From: Fratercula arctica | Taxonomy: Eukaryota; Chordata; Aves; Charadriiformes; Alcidae | Direction: 5' to 3' | DNA length: 64,000 nucleotides | Assembly: GCA_947846985.1 (NCBI GenBank) | Contig: CANTUZ010000003.1 | Coordinates: 59,282,096 to 59,346,095, forward strand | In this document: positions 11,101 through 23,400 of the stretch, one piece after another | Position numbering within the stretch: the stretch's first letter is position 1 | Layout: every line of letters starts with the position of its first letter | Program-made: the position numbers and the translations under genes | Notes under the pieces: model-generated | Told to the model about the DNA's origin: nothing | Database searches by the model: none | The model's input: only the letters and a program-made list of their open reading frames with translations

Positions 11101-11825
11101 AACACTCTAGTGGTGTTGCCGTGGTTCATTTTTCTTTGGAAGCACCAATACAACACACTTGTGTATCTTACAGAACTTGTTTCACCATCCAAAAATATGC
11201 GTGCTGTCTTTCTTAACCTCAGATGACTCTGGCTTTGAACCTGCCCAAACTTTGGGAATGTTTGTAGTGAGACTTTCCTTTGTGAATGGAATTTGTTTGA
11301 TTCTAAGTGCGGCATGAAAGATTTGGTTTATCTGCATGGAGCATGCTTGCTTGAGCGGTTGCTTTCCACAGTGCAGTGTTTGTAGATTAAAATCCTTTCT
11401 GCTGTGGTTCTGCCAGTTCAATTCCTTCTGCAGCCAGTCAGTTTTGCTGGCATACTGCAGTAAGGTGCCTGGTTGCATTAGTGAGAAAGGAAATTTTTCA
11501 TTTCTGCTGATGTATCATTCTTGTAGATTCGAAATGACAATTTTTTATAACCGTTTCTTAAAGCTACTCTGAAAACAGAATAACACTCCCTGCTTCAATG
11601 TATAGGTATATTTTATTTCACCTGTGAAACTGCTTTTAATTCATGCATTTAAATGCACTCGGAATTAGAACACTTTGCATCGAAACTAGAAATGACAGTG
11701 CCATATGCGTGGAATATACCTTGTAGTTTATGGTGGCATGTTTTACTGTCTATGATGTGTGATCACACAACCTCAACAGTACACAGCTGACTTGATAGTA
11801 CTTACTGTAATTCTCTACCTAAGGA

Positions 11826-11940
11826 AATATGGTCTAGTGACTCGCTGGCTCGGTGGGGACTTACTACCCATAGGCTCAATTCCTGGTTCTGCTACACAGT
11901 TTGTGAGTTTGGGGTAAGAGTCACAACACCTTAACACTGA
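11826..11940 (+). mobile_element. MIR-like CORE-SINE relic, plus strand
   Basis: The order of blocks matches the MIR consensus as I remember it: a TAGTG-type block, GGACTTACT, then GGCTCAATTCCTGGTTCTGC (MIR has GGTTCAAATCCCGGCTCTGC), a CACAGTTTGTGAGTTTGGGG block (MIR: TGTGTGACCTTGGGC) and AAGAGTCACAACACCTTAAC (MIR: AAGTCACTTAACC). The part with the central promoter-like box survives. Divergence is high, as expected for an element that predates the bird lineage. Confidence 0.5.
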
Positions 11941-14900
11941 TTTTCATGTGAATTATATTCATAAATATGAGTTAGGCACAAAAATACTGTTGCTGTGCAG
12001 AATTCTCTTTATGTTTGTTTCACTTCCTGATCTTAAAGGGCTGTTGGCAGATGTTGTATTCTGCTGTCGATCCACAGGGAGCCAATAAGAGTTTTATGCT
12101 AAAACTGACTGCGGGATTTGAACCTTCATTTTTTGGTTTGTGTGTCTGTTTTTAAGTGACCATTCTCAGAGCAATGAATAGTTGCACCCTTGCTCACAGT
12201 ATTTATGCTATTAAAGATCATACAAGTCATGGCAGAAGTCAGGCTACACGTTGCTTTGGAATCCAGTTCTGTCTCCTTTACTTCAGGGTGAAAATAGCCC
12301 GACTAAGGTGCAGTCAGCACCTAAGGCATTAGAAAAGGGCAGCATGTGTAGACCTGGATCCAGATGTTAAATGCTGTGTTTAGAAAATGAAAGGGTAAAT
12401 TTTCCTCCCGAAAAAATTGGTAAAATTCAAGGCAGAAATTTGTAATGTAAGACATTGTATTGCAGTGAACGTTAGTGAGTAGCAGCTTTGTGGAGTGGAG
12501 GGAAAAGATACTTCTGCTGCTGAGTGGGTGCATGTGGGCAATGCAGAACCTGCCAGTTTTACTTTGGCTTTTTGCAACTTTGTGAAATTTGCATGTTAAA
12601 GTACCTGGGCAATTCAAAGGGTAACTGGCCTGACCAAAGTCTTGCTTAAGATAGCTGTTGGGAACACTACAAAATGTTTTGGGGTCTATAGGACACATCA
12701 GCACTTCCTAAACCAGCAGAGTGCCCTCAGGGATGCTCCCAGCCTCGCCTGCGCTAAACCTTTGGGAGGCGTGAATCAGCTTGACAGCCCGAAAGCCACC
12801 CCGATTTATGCCAGGTGATACCCATCCCTCTGCATCTGAAGAGAGCACAGCTGCTCTGGTTTCCCTCCTCATCCGGGATGTTGCGACTGAGCTCTGTAAA
12901 TGTCCGTGGGGGAATTGGAGGTGGTGGTGGAAGTGCTCAGGAGAACCGTGTATTAGGCCGGTTTTGCACTCTACACATAACCTTTACCCCGTCCACTTGT
13001 TAGCAACCCACACATCTCAATAATGAATGTTTCTGAGAAAATATTAATCATCATTGCTACATGCACAGAGCTTGTAGTCTTTGGGACGCGTACTCCGGTG
13101 GCTGTGAGCGGGCCGTGCCAGGGGACCACAGTGCCTGGCTGCTCCTGGCTAACCGGGTCGCGGTGGTCAGGCTTGGACCTCAGCAGCAAGAGAAGGCAGA
13201 CCACCAGGGTTTTCCCCCCACCCTGTTTGCTTGTTTAAGACTTAAACGTGAAAAAAATAAGTAATTAAACTTCTGCACTCAATACTGCTTGTCTTGTTTT
13301 CATCTGTGTTGCCAGTGACACTGCTGGTGTACTCGGGAGGGAGGATGTCCTGCCTGTTCGCAGCCCTTTCTGCTTGTCTTGACCTCTGCCCGGCAACGTT
13401 TGTTGCCTGGATGCCTCCTACATGCAGCTATGCCCATCTTGGCCAGTTTGGTGAGCGCATTGCTTAGCAAATGAAGAAAACGCAAAACGTAGCATACAGA
13501 CCCAGTGAAAAAAGAAGCCCCTCAATACCTGCCAGGTGTATCTGGTGCTTGCTTAGCAAAACCCCTAAGTGAAACTTGAATTTTGGGCAGATTCCTAAGT
13601 TGTAGTGAAATCACTGGGTCCTACACACGCTCCTGAAGTTAAGTATATGCTTATATACTTTGTGAATAGAAATGGCTTATGGAGCTGGAGCCAGCGTGGG
13701 GAATTTTGGGACTCCTGCTGTTCTGCTTACAGTATTTTGTGGGAGAGTTTAAGGCTGTAGAATGACACCAACTGGATCCACAGAACAATCTGCTCCTGTT
13801 CCCGTGAACTCCAAATTATTTTCCTTCTCACATGCTAAGTTGTACCAAGAGCTGCATTTAAAAACCCATCTGTTGTCCATATTATATCAATAGGAAGAAA
13901 AATTTTAGACTTCTAAAATATTCCGGTTACGTGCTCCATCCTGCTGTCATCTGTCTTTCAACTACAAGACATTTCTTGTAGTTGCACTTACTTCTTAGCC
14001 GCTCAGATCTTTTCCCTCCCACCAACAGATGAAACTCTGAGTTGCCTAAGCTGCAAAAGTGGAAGCAGGATGCTACAAACTAGTAGTGGAAAGAAACAAC
14101 TTTCAAAAGAAGATGTTTTTGATAGTATAAACTAAATGAATTGATACAATAGTTTTTTTTCTTACCAAGTGTGGGAATAAGTAATAAATTACTTTAAAAG
14201 TTGTTTCTTCAAATTTTTCATTTTACAGATAGTATATTTGAAGTATCATCAATGTCTATATGTGTTTTAATATAATTTGTGACACAAATATGTGATGTGT
14301 AACAAAATACTGCAATTTTTCTTTGTTTAAAATTTTTTTTTACAGCAAAATAAGATTATAATTCCAGTGATGCTGATTATAATTCACCTGCTGCTGATCC
14401 CACTTTTCTGTGTTGCAGTGGCAGTAGCACAAACGTATTTTTGGCAGAAACACTCCCTTTCCAACGGGCAGCAATGAAGTTCATCTGTCTTGTTTATTTT
14501 AGTTTTGTTACATTTTGGTAAATCATCCAACTGTGACAGAACTAGAGAGACAATATCCTATCGTTTCAGGTTTGCAAGGTTTTCTTTGCAACTGTAATGA
14601 GTACTGAGGTGTGCATGCGCGCGCGTGTGTGTATTTACATCTGTTACAGCTTTGGGGCTTTTCTCCCACCGTTTTCAAAGGAGTAGCTTCTCATGGAGGG
14701 CTTCAGGATTTTTCACATGCACTGTGTCTTCCCTCAAAAACTCCATGGGAGGCACTCAGGCGATGGGAGCTTTGTAGCCTTTTCCCAGTGAGATACAGAT
14801 CACAAACTCAAACTGTCCATCTCAGGATGGTTGGATCGCTAGGCCATAGAACTCTGTTCATACGAAATTCAGGCCTGACACCTGTCTCTATTCCTTGTTA

Positions 14901-15979
14901 ATCCCCTGTACGGATTTGTGCTCAATATTAGAGAAGCATCTGTGTTGGGAGGTCACCAGTATTGTTTGGTTGTTCCCCAGTATGAAGAACACAAAAGCCT
15001 TCACCACATGTGGTTAATTATCTGCTAAACAGCTCATCTTACCAGGACTTCTGTTTCCAGTACCTAAAGCCTAGATTTATCCCAGTACTCTCTTCGGTGA
15101 TTTAGTATTTCCAAGGATTCAGTTGAATGGTACCTCTCTTGAAACCATTACCTTGGAAACGGAAGGTCCCTGATGGGGGAGCATTTGGCAGGAGCTGTTC
15201 CTTAACAGGTTCCTGTGTGGCCCAAAAGGATCCCATCAATGTCCATTCACAGATTTCCAGTCTTACAGAGATCTCTTTCTGGGATTAGGTAGTGGAGGTG
15301 AATCACACTGAGGAAAGTCCTGATATGGAAGGTTTCTCCCAGTATAGAAAGGTTTTGAGGACAAGATTTGGGCTAGGGATAATCTCACAGAGAGTGACTG
15401 ACAGATTTCGGACTTCAGCAAGGGAATAACTAGCTCCTGAGTTTAAATGCTTGGGTCGAAGGGCAACACTGGTTTCCTCTGTTTGTCAGGACGTTACATG
15501 AAAATAGTTGTGTTAGACAAGCAGTTTGTACGACTCCTGTTGAGATGCTGCTGGAATACGGGTAGAAGGTACTGGGATAAAGCATTTGTGGAAACAGTGG
15601 ATAAAAAAGACATAAGGCAGACCCCTAAAAGGAAGATATAATTAATATTAGCCATGGAGTTATGGTGGGGGTAGTAAGTTGTCTAAAATATTTACCTGAA
15701 ACTTTCAAAGAAGCCTAGGGGTGTCATAGACCTTTCTGCTACTGAATTTCAGTCCTGAACATTTGTGGGTAGCGAACTGTAAAGCAGTGAGCATCTTCAA
15801 AACTTTCTGGGTGATACATATTTCTATAAAATAAACTCTATGTGTTGTTTATTGATTTGTTGCCTGAATGTAAAGGCTCTAAAGTTTAGAAGTATGCATG
15901 GGTTACTGTTTTTAAATGTGTGATGGGTACTGGTACAAAAGCTGATGTCTGCAGTAGCAGATTTTTGCGGCAATAATAT
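11941..15979. other. Unique sequence, no gene seen
   Basis: A+T-rich overall. A GC-richer patch at about 13085-13190 holds several CpGs and short overlapping open frames on both strands (12971-13204 minus, 13023-13238 plus). The 127-codon minus-strand frame at 12321-12704 and the 96-codon plus frame at 14611-14901 have no recognised similarity. The alternating purine-pyrimidine run at 14609-14634 is listed separately. Confidence 0.5.
14609..14634. repeat. Alternating GT/GC dinucleotide run (Z-DNA-prone)
   Basis: A 26-base strictly alternating purine-pyrimidine run made of GTGTGCAT, GCGCGCGC and GTGTGTGTAT blocks. GC/GT alternation of this type is the classic sequence class for left-handed DNA under negative supercoiling. 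That is established for the sequence class and untested at this site. Confidence 0.8.
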
Positions 15980-16146
15980 GAATCATAGACTTGCCTAGGT
16001 TGGAAGGGACCTTTCAGATCATCTAGTCCAACCATCAACCTAACTCTGACAAAAACTATCACTAATCTAAACTATATCTCTAAGCACTATGTCTACCCGC
16101 CTTTTAAATACCTCCAGGGATGGTGCCTCAACCACTTCCTTGAGAC
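15980..16146 (-). mobile_element. CR1 LINE, 3' end fragment, minus strand
   Basis: Plus-strand reading begins GAATCATAGACTTGCC, then TAGGTTGGAAGGGACCTTTC and AGATCATCTAGTCCAACC, which is the reverse complement of a bird CR1 tail. The following CTAACTCTGACAAAAACTAT, CTAAGCACTATGTCTACCCG and CCTCCAGGGATGGTGCCTCA blocks mark a different CR1 subfamily type from the copy at 38.8 kb, with a longer A/C-rich 3' UTR. The match ends near CACTTCCTTGAGACTC. It is truncated and noncoding. Confidence 0.9.
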
Positions 16147-17295
16147 TCAGAAGAGACTATTTGGGAGTGCCTGCTGTGGAGGGACATGGAAGCCGGCAGG
16201 GGCCGTGGGGAGGGCCGGGCACTCGCTCTGAAGAGCAAAGCTCAATTCCAGAAGCAGCTCTAGCGGGGATATCGCCCAGTCGGTGCTTTTATGCTTCTTG
16301 ACTTACGTCACTGACATTCATGCTTGGGTCAAAGATGGAAGAGTGGTGGGACAGACGGTCAGCGGGGCGTCACGGTGAGGCAAGGGTGCATGTGTGTATT
16401 TGTGAACCTTCCCTCTCCCCTGGTTCTCTGCTCCTTCAGTGCTGGACCCCCAGATGCGCTGCAAAACACCTCCAATTTTTCAGTATGCAGCAGAAATCAC
16501 GAACACCAGATTCCTCTAAGTGCCTGTCTTTTGGATGCAGTCCCTGGCCGCGTTTGGGCTGCTTTGTAAAAGGAGGCAAAGGACTGGCCCTTGGACTGAT
16601 GGCCAGGTTGCATCCATGCTGTGAAGGCAGCTCTCTCCTGACGGCAGGCTTGTCTTCTCAGGAGGAGGTGGATGGAGCGCTCCAAAACCACGCAGACGGC
16701 AAGCTATCGAGCAGTGTGCTGCAGTGCTCAAACTTGCTTCAGTTCTCACTTTTATTTAGCCATATGGGTGCACCTGTAGTTGTGAACTTCAGCTTTCAGC
16801 ACAGTTTTGGGGTTTATCTATTTTATCTGCAGATTCTGCACTGTCTTATGAGCCAATATGGAAGGTTTTTCCCTTAATGTGGACTCTGACTTGTCTCTCG
16901 TCTCTTTAAGCACAAGTGGGAATTGGAAGGAGCGTCTGGCAACAGAATAATTCTGAGATTGCTACCTCTTTGTTAAATGTCTTTAGAGAAATTATTAGGG
17001 GAAGACAGACAGACACAGGCGTGACATTACACACAGTTTGCGTTGTAGGCTTTTTTTTACGTAGGAAACAAGGCTACAAAAGAGATCTTGGGAGGAAGAC
17101 AGAATTTATTCCTTTGAGAATACTTTCCGGATAGGAAGGTGTGTGAAAATGGTAAAATGTTGGAATTGTGTGATGTAAGTGATTTTTTTATTATGATGAC
17201 TTGTTATTTTCCCTGTGGTAACATCCAAAGGCTTCTATGAAGATGTAGGCTTCCTTGTCTTTATGTCTTCAGACACACTGAATTTACAATGTTAA
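16147..17295. other. Unique sequence containing a 185-codon open frame of unknown meaning
   Basis: Directly after the CR1 tail, the plus strand stays open from 16320 to 16877. The reading has no recognised domain or signal peptide and is overlapped by other plus frames (16324-16569) and minus frames (16497-16749). I treat it as chance. No splice context or Kozak-type start was convincing. Confidence 0.45.
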
Positions 17296-17420
17296 GTATC
17301 TTATAGATGAAGAGAGGAAAGAAATGCTATCACAGGGTTCAAAGACAGAGACAGACTGTGAGATGTCCTCCATGGTCAGATACGAAATCCGTGGCAGCTA
17401 AGAGCCCAGTCTGTTTCTCA
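17296..17420 (-). mobile_element. MIR/L2-like relic, minus strand
   Basis: Reads like a reversed MIR: CTTATAGATGAAGAGAGGAA (MIR: TTTACAGATGAGGAAACTG), then CCATGGTCAGATACGAAATC (MIR: CCAAGGTCACACAGCTAGT) and GTGGCAGCTAAGAGCCCAGT (MIR: GTGGCAGAGCCGGGATTCGAACCC). Spacing is close to expectation but substitutions are many. Assignment is by eye from a remembered consensus. Confidence 0.42.
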
Positions 17421-20400
17421 AGCCCTACAAGGTGGTAGCACTCCCAGCGCCGTGCATTGCTTAGCAGCACAGAAGTCAATCTTGCGATACTGCGTGAGCC
17501 TTTAGTTCCGCGTTAAACCTTCAGCAAACCTTTTTCCAGTGAAGCTTTTGACATATTTAAAGTTTATTACGTGTATCTTCGTGTTGCGATTGAGACCTAA
17601 ATTTGTTTTATTCTGAAGTGTAAAGGTTCCTTCTGATATAAAGCACATTGATTTTGGGGAAGATTTATGGAATTATGTCAGATGCTGCTATTTTAAAAAA
17701 TTTAACTGCCTTGCAAAAGTGAATTTCTTGTTCCTTTGTCAAGTAACGTATTCAGAGCACTTGAAAGGAAGTTTTGGAATAAGGAGATTTCTACCCTGGG
17801 GGGGTAGTATCCTGTGCTTTCGTTAGGTCATGTCAGGCCATTGTTTTGCTTTTCTTATCATAAAGATCTTGTGTCTTTAGTCATGCTCAGCTGTGGACTT
17901 GATTTTCCTGGAAGAGAGTGAAATAATTAGGAATTAATACTACAAAATCATATGTTTTCTATTTGTAGCTATGTTTGTTTAGTGTAAGGCAGTTCTTATC
18001 TGTAGTTACATATAGTAATTGGTGGTTTAGATACATACCAGTAATATGTAGTATCTTGTATCTGTGGTTCAAGGTATAGCTGAAAAGAAATACGACTATT
18101 CTCTAGAAGTATGAGAGAACATAGACTGAGAGAGTCAAGGCTAGTAATACCGGTGTCTCTTGTTCCCTGCTGGTTTTAGAATCATAGAGTCAAAGGTTTT
18201 CACCCCTAAGTACCAGCTGATGTTCTCAGTGGCTGTGTCTCTGCCAGTGGATTACGCAGTGGCAGGGCATGGGAAAGGGCGGGTTTAATTTATTGCTCTA
18301 GATGGAGCTGCTGGGGGGGACGTTTAGGTACGCAGGGTGGTTTATCAGAAGAAGAAGTCATTAAAGTCGTGTGATTAATGTGGTGCCAGAGAAGGGCATG
18401 CGGTGTGTTGTGCTTGCTCTTAAAATCTGTGAACTGCTACACAAGGTCATGCAACCTAAATACAGTCCTGGTGAGAGGAGTCAGAGTAGGAAGAAGGGCA
18501 CTCCCAGCCTAAATTGAGAGCTTATATTGCTGAGCAGTTGTCTCATGTGATGGAGGAACACCTCCCTAATGACTTGCTGATGGGATGGCCAAAGCCTCTT
18601 TGTCTTGCCTGATAAACCTGGCTTGGTTCTGGTGTGACAGAGCTGAGACATTAATATAAGTGATGTGAGCAATAGCTTCCCTGGTCGTGGTCGGGGTTGC
18701 ATGCACCTGCTTTGCAAATAAGCAGGATTTCTGGCACTGACAGTGAGATGCCTTTCCCCAGAACTAAATTTATCATTAAGTAGAAGGAGGCATGAGAAGG
18801 TGAGGGTTGTTACGTCTCATATGCACGGGACGCTTGCTTTGAAATGTGCTATTCCATTTTCTCCACGTCTTCCTCAGGGAAATACTTAATTTGGATTTCC
18901 TATGGATTTTACCATCTATTCTTCTGTAGTCGCTATCTGCCTCGATGATGGCCATAGTTTCTGTCTCCTTTATTCTCTGTCAACCACTGCCACCCTGCTT
19001 GCAGGCTGTGCTGTGGCGCGTCGGTTGTATGCCCCGTGGAGAAGGCGGCAGAACTCTCGGTAGATGGTGGGAGCAGAGCAGGGGTGCCGTGGGTCACCCC
19101 ATAAAAGACACGATAGGTGCGCAGCAGATGGCAGGCCTGGCAGCCCACCAGGTTAGCCCTGAAACCGCATCCTGCACAGACCTCGTTTTTCCGACTAAGG
19201 ACCAACAATGGTCTCAAACAAACAAAAATAAATAAATTGCCCCGAGGGTATTGCAGTCTTCCCAGGGGACAGCTCTGCCTGAGAGAAGCTGGAGAAAAAA
19301 ACTCCTAGCAGAGGTTATACTGAGGCTCTCTTCTTCACATAAGTAGCAACACCAGAAAGAGACGAAGCTGTGCAGCCATATGAATAAACGTGCAGAATCT
19401 GAAACTCGCACTTCTGGCTCATCTATCACATACCATCCTTTTATAGTGCGAGATGAAATGCCCGGCACCAACTTTAAGCTGCCCTCAGCAGACGCACCAT
19501 TACCTTCTGTCTCAGCGCGTGGCCGTAATCTCATCCTGAAAAATAAGATTTTACCTTCCACTTACCCTTCTGGAGACAGCTTGTCAGAGCAACATGGTAC
19601 CGCAAACTTATCCTGCTTAATGTCAGCTAATTAAATTCGTTTTTGAATATAGTACTAAGCCAATTTAATTCTGTCTTTCAGAGCCTGCAGAGACAGTTGT
19701 GACTCTCAGATGGGTTTCTGTCTCTGATTAGTGATCAGATCTCTTTGTGCTTTTTTAGACCGACTCTCCGTCTGTCTTTTGCTGCATGTCTCTCACCTGC
19801 ACTTGTGATGTTGGGGAACGGGGTGTCTTTTCCCTGTGCCTTCATAGCCCTGGCATCTACTGTCACATTTGACAACATGCTCTGTTTAATGACTTTTGTT
19901 CTTTGAAAGTTTCATTACTGCTGCTGGAATAGAAATTATTGTGAAATACTCTTGGTGTTAGATTTTAATTTCGGAGGGTGTTTTTTGACAGTGTTGATCT
20001 TTGGAAGGATGGCTATTTGAGTGACCTTCTAACTCCGAGCTCCTATACCAGCCTCCAGATGATCACCCACATCGCATCCAAGTGCAACAGCCTCCAGTAA
20101 TGTTTACTGTCTGTCACTCTCAATATATTTTGTGATCACTAGAATTCATGAAAATGAGGGTCAGAATTAAAAAAAAGTCAAAAAAAGAGAAAGGTCAAAG
20201 CAAGTCATAGTGTGGAAAAGGACAATATGCTTGATTAATAAGGCAATGTTGGTGGAGTGTATCACACCAGACATAATCTGATGAGTATTTTTTTTTATTT
20301 TAAATGCCCTCTGTGCAGGCTATCAAAGAAAGTCAAAGAAAAAATATTGTTTTGGGATTTTCACGTGTTATGTTTCGTACGGCTCTGGCATGTCACTCAC

Positions 20401-23400
20401 TCCTCCCGTGCAGCGTCGTGCCAGGGGGTGCCTCTGATCGGCTGTTTCTAAATCCCCTGACGCCGTCGGATGGCAGATGGGTGTGCATCACCGTGCAACC
20501 TCCTGCTGCAATTTACACCCTGTTTGCAGCTGCGTTTTCTTTCTCTCATTCCCTTCCCACTTCCCCTCCAACTTGTTGATGTGGCTTGTTTGTATTCGGA
20601 TGTTACAAGCGCAAAACTGAATTGCCGTTACCAGCAACGTAATTCCCGGTTACTGACAAACTCCTGCTCTTGTTCGTTCCAGAGTATAGCTGGAGTGTGT
20701 GGGGAGACATGGTTTGAGAGGAACCTTGTACTGTCGTTGTGCGCCGTGCTTGTTCTGTGCGGAGAAGAGGGCTTCAGTCTGCGTGGATGTTAGTCTGATG
20801 TGTTTTATAGGCAGTTGAATCATCCATCCATTTTTTGTGCTGCTTAGTAAAGTATACAAGTGCTGTCGCGTCTGTAATGTAGCTTCTGATGCCAGAGAGA
20901 ACTAAACACCATCTTTCTCAACCTTTATTGAAATAATGCCGAAGTTCTGAAACAGAAAGACAGATGCCAGGAAAGTAAGACTTGAGACTGTAATTTTTTT
21001 CTTAATTCTTTAAATTTATTGAGAGGAAACGAGAAGAACGGTTTTTAATTAATTACATTTTTTCTTTCATTTAAAAAAAATTTTTTTTGAAGGGTTATTC
21101 ACAGGCATATCTTTTTTAAATTAGAAGCTGTATTTTTTTCAAAATTTGTAATAAAATATATGTATCTGGGGAGGTTTTTAGGCTTAATACTTAGACTTGA
21201 TTTTAGTAAACAGTTCAATGCCTATATCTAATCAATCTAAGCACTTGGTTTAGATACTTTGTCCATTTTATAAGTCCTTGTTCATTTTTCAAATGAGCAA
21301 GTAGTATTTCTTGAAGGTGTAGAAAGAATTGTCAAGATCTTGCTAAGTCCTAGAGCACAGCGGTGGCTTTATTGGCACTTTCTAAATACCCGTGTTTGTA
21401 AGGGCTCTTCAGCTCTGTTGGTGTGAATATGCTGTGTGCATTAATATGATACTTATAATGTAAAAGGCTGCATATTTGTTTGTTCAGTGCTGTACTTCAT
21501 TTAAGAAAGGAGTTCTTTGGTGTGAGAGAGTAATTCATCTGTAGTTTACTACGTGTAAATACAATTTTAGGATTGTCTTAAGCCTGATAGACTCAGTTTT
21601 GAGAAGTGATGGCACGCTTATGTGCAATTAAGTTGGTAGCAAAAATTACATTTCAGCTTCCATTAATTTTTCTAATTGTGCCTAATGTTTGCATTTTCTT
21701 AAAACATTGCTTGTGAACATGAAGGTCTTAATTGATGGCACTGGAGATTCCCACTGTCTAGCCATAAAAGATTAACAGTTTGGACAAGAACTGTGTGTGT
21801 TTTCTTACAATTTGCTCTTTCTGTAGAGACTATATTGATTTGTATGTTTAGTTCCCAATCTTTCTCCCACCAAGATTTTAAGTGCCAGGTCCCCAGTGTA
21901 TGCCTGTCACCTTTAGCTATTTCCATAATTGCCAGAACCACGTACTTAAATACCTCCCATATGATTTCTATTTTTAGATTTCACAAAGGCTTCCATGCTT
22001 CTGCTTCACCTAGACAGTCTTTGCCTTTGCCTTAAAGACACTCTTCCAGGACTCGCAATTTCTACGTGTATTTTCAGGACTTTGGTGTTTCTTTCTCACC
22101 AAAGGGAAGGCATTAGGGAGTCTCTGCCAGAAAGATCTTTGTGAAAGATCTTCAAAGTTGTGACATTCACAAGTTGTTCAGTCGACTCTTAGCAGCCGCT
22201 CCTTAGTCCCTCCTGCTGCGCCAGAGGTGGTTTGTTTTGGACAGTTTTGGCTTTCTCCTCCGTGGTCTCCGAGATCCCCCCATCACAACTGCGAGCAGAA
22301 AGGCAATAAGCGCTGAAGATGGGGCATGTCTTGTGGCCTTGAAAATCTGGACCATGGCTTTGACCTGGTCAAAGAAGAGGATAAAGACTCAGTGAAGGAA
22401 ACTGAGCGCAGGGTAGTCAAACGTAGAATTACAAACTCATTTCCTACAGGACACTAAACAGCAGGAAGCCAATGGTAGCTGATGATGGTGACCAACCAGA
22501 ATTTGGTTTGAACTGATTCACTAGAGATGAAAGACTGCATTTCACTTGCTACCCTGTGTTATGATAGATTTCTGTTCAAGATGGAGCTACTTTCTGGTCA
22601 TTCTTTTTGATTCATGTGGTGATTTAGGACTTTTGTTTTAGAATACTTGTTTTCTGAGGGCACAGTTAACAGGCAGCAACAAAACAAAAGAAAATAAAAA
22701 TGTTTAGATAAATTATTCACCAGAAGAGTTCTGTTAGTTTTTTAAAAGGTAAATGAAGTGATACAAGGTAAATGATTAGGTGCAGTCATTAGGGACAGAG
22801 TGATTAAATGACTCCAAATAAATCTGCAAGCAGAAAAAGAATGAGTTGCATGTCTTACTGTATTTTCCTGTTGAAGACAGCTGGCCATTTCTAGCAGCAT
22901 CCTTTTGTGGCAAGGATGCTAGAAGTGATTTCTCTGGGAAGGGAGATTCTTTTTAAGCCTTTGAGGAGTTGAGAAAGAATCGCTTTTGTAGATAAAACAG
23001 TTACTAGGAAGCAAAACGTAAGCAGTTCAATAGAATGGATAATCTCACACTCAGAAAAATGTCTGTTTTAGGGAAACTCCTCTACAACATCAAGCCTGGA
23101 TGTGAAGAGTTACGGATATATGTTCCTTAAAAATTCTAAGTGTCAGTCGAAAATGTCCACCAAATCCAGACAATGCTTTCTTATTCTCCTGTACCTGTCC
23201 GTATCTGGGAATGCAGATACCTGGTCATCGTTTGGCATTTCTGAAAATGAGGGACTGGCGAGCCCTCTGCCTGTGCCTTCCGGCAGAACTTCCCAGGCAA
23301 CTGAGTGGTTTTCACATGTTCGTGCTCTGAAGTTTGTTAGGTCACAAGTGCTGCCGGTTTTGCGGTGTTTCGGCCGTACCGCGAGTGCCCGCAGCCAGAC

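Larger units (their letters stand above)
6990..11825. other. Unique sequence with one GC-rich patch, no gene seen
   Basis: Mostly A+T-rich. The 9650-9960 segment is G+C-rich and keeps frames open on both strands together (9625-10053 minus, 142 codons; 9650-9952 and 9694-9990 plus). These overlapping readings are low in recognisable motifs and rich in Ala/Pro/Gly, as expected of GC-rich noncoding DNA. A 122-codon plus frame at 10702-11070 has no recognised domain and no clear flanking splice sites. G and C homopolymers at 7517-7527 and 8134-8155 are the only repeats I can support. Confidence 0.5.

Noticed and set aside
18178..18240. GAATCATAGAGTC at 18180, resembling the start of a CR1 tail
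   Set aside because: Only about 15-20 bases agree. The GGTTGGAAGG and TCTAGTCCAACC blocks that should follow are absent.
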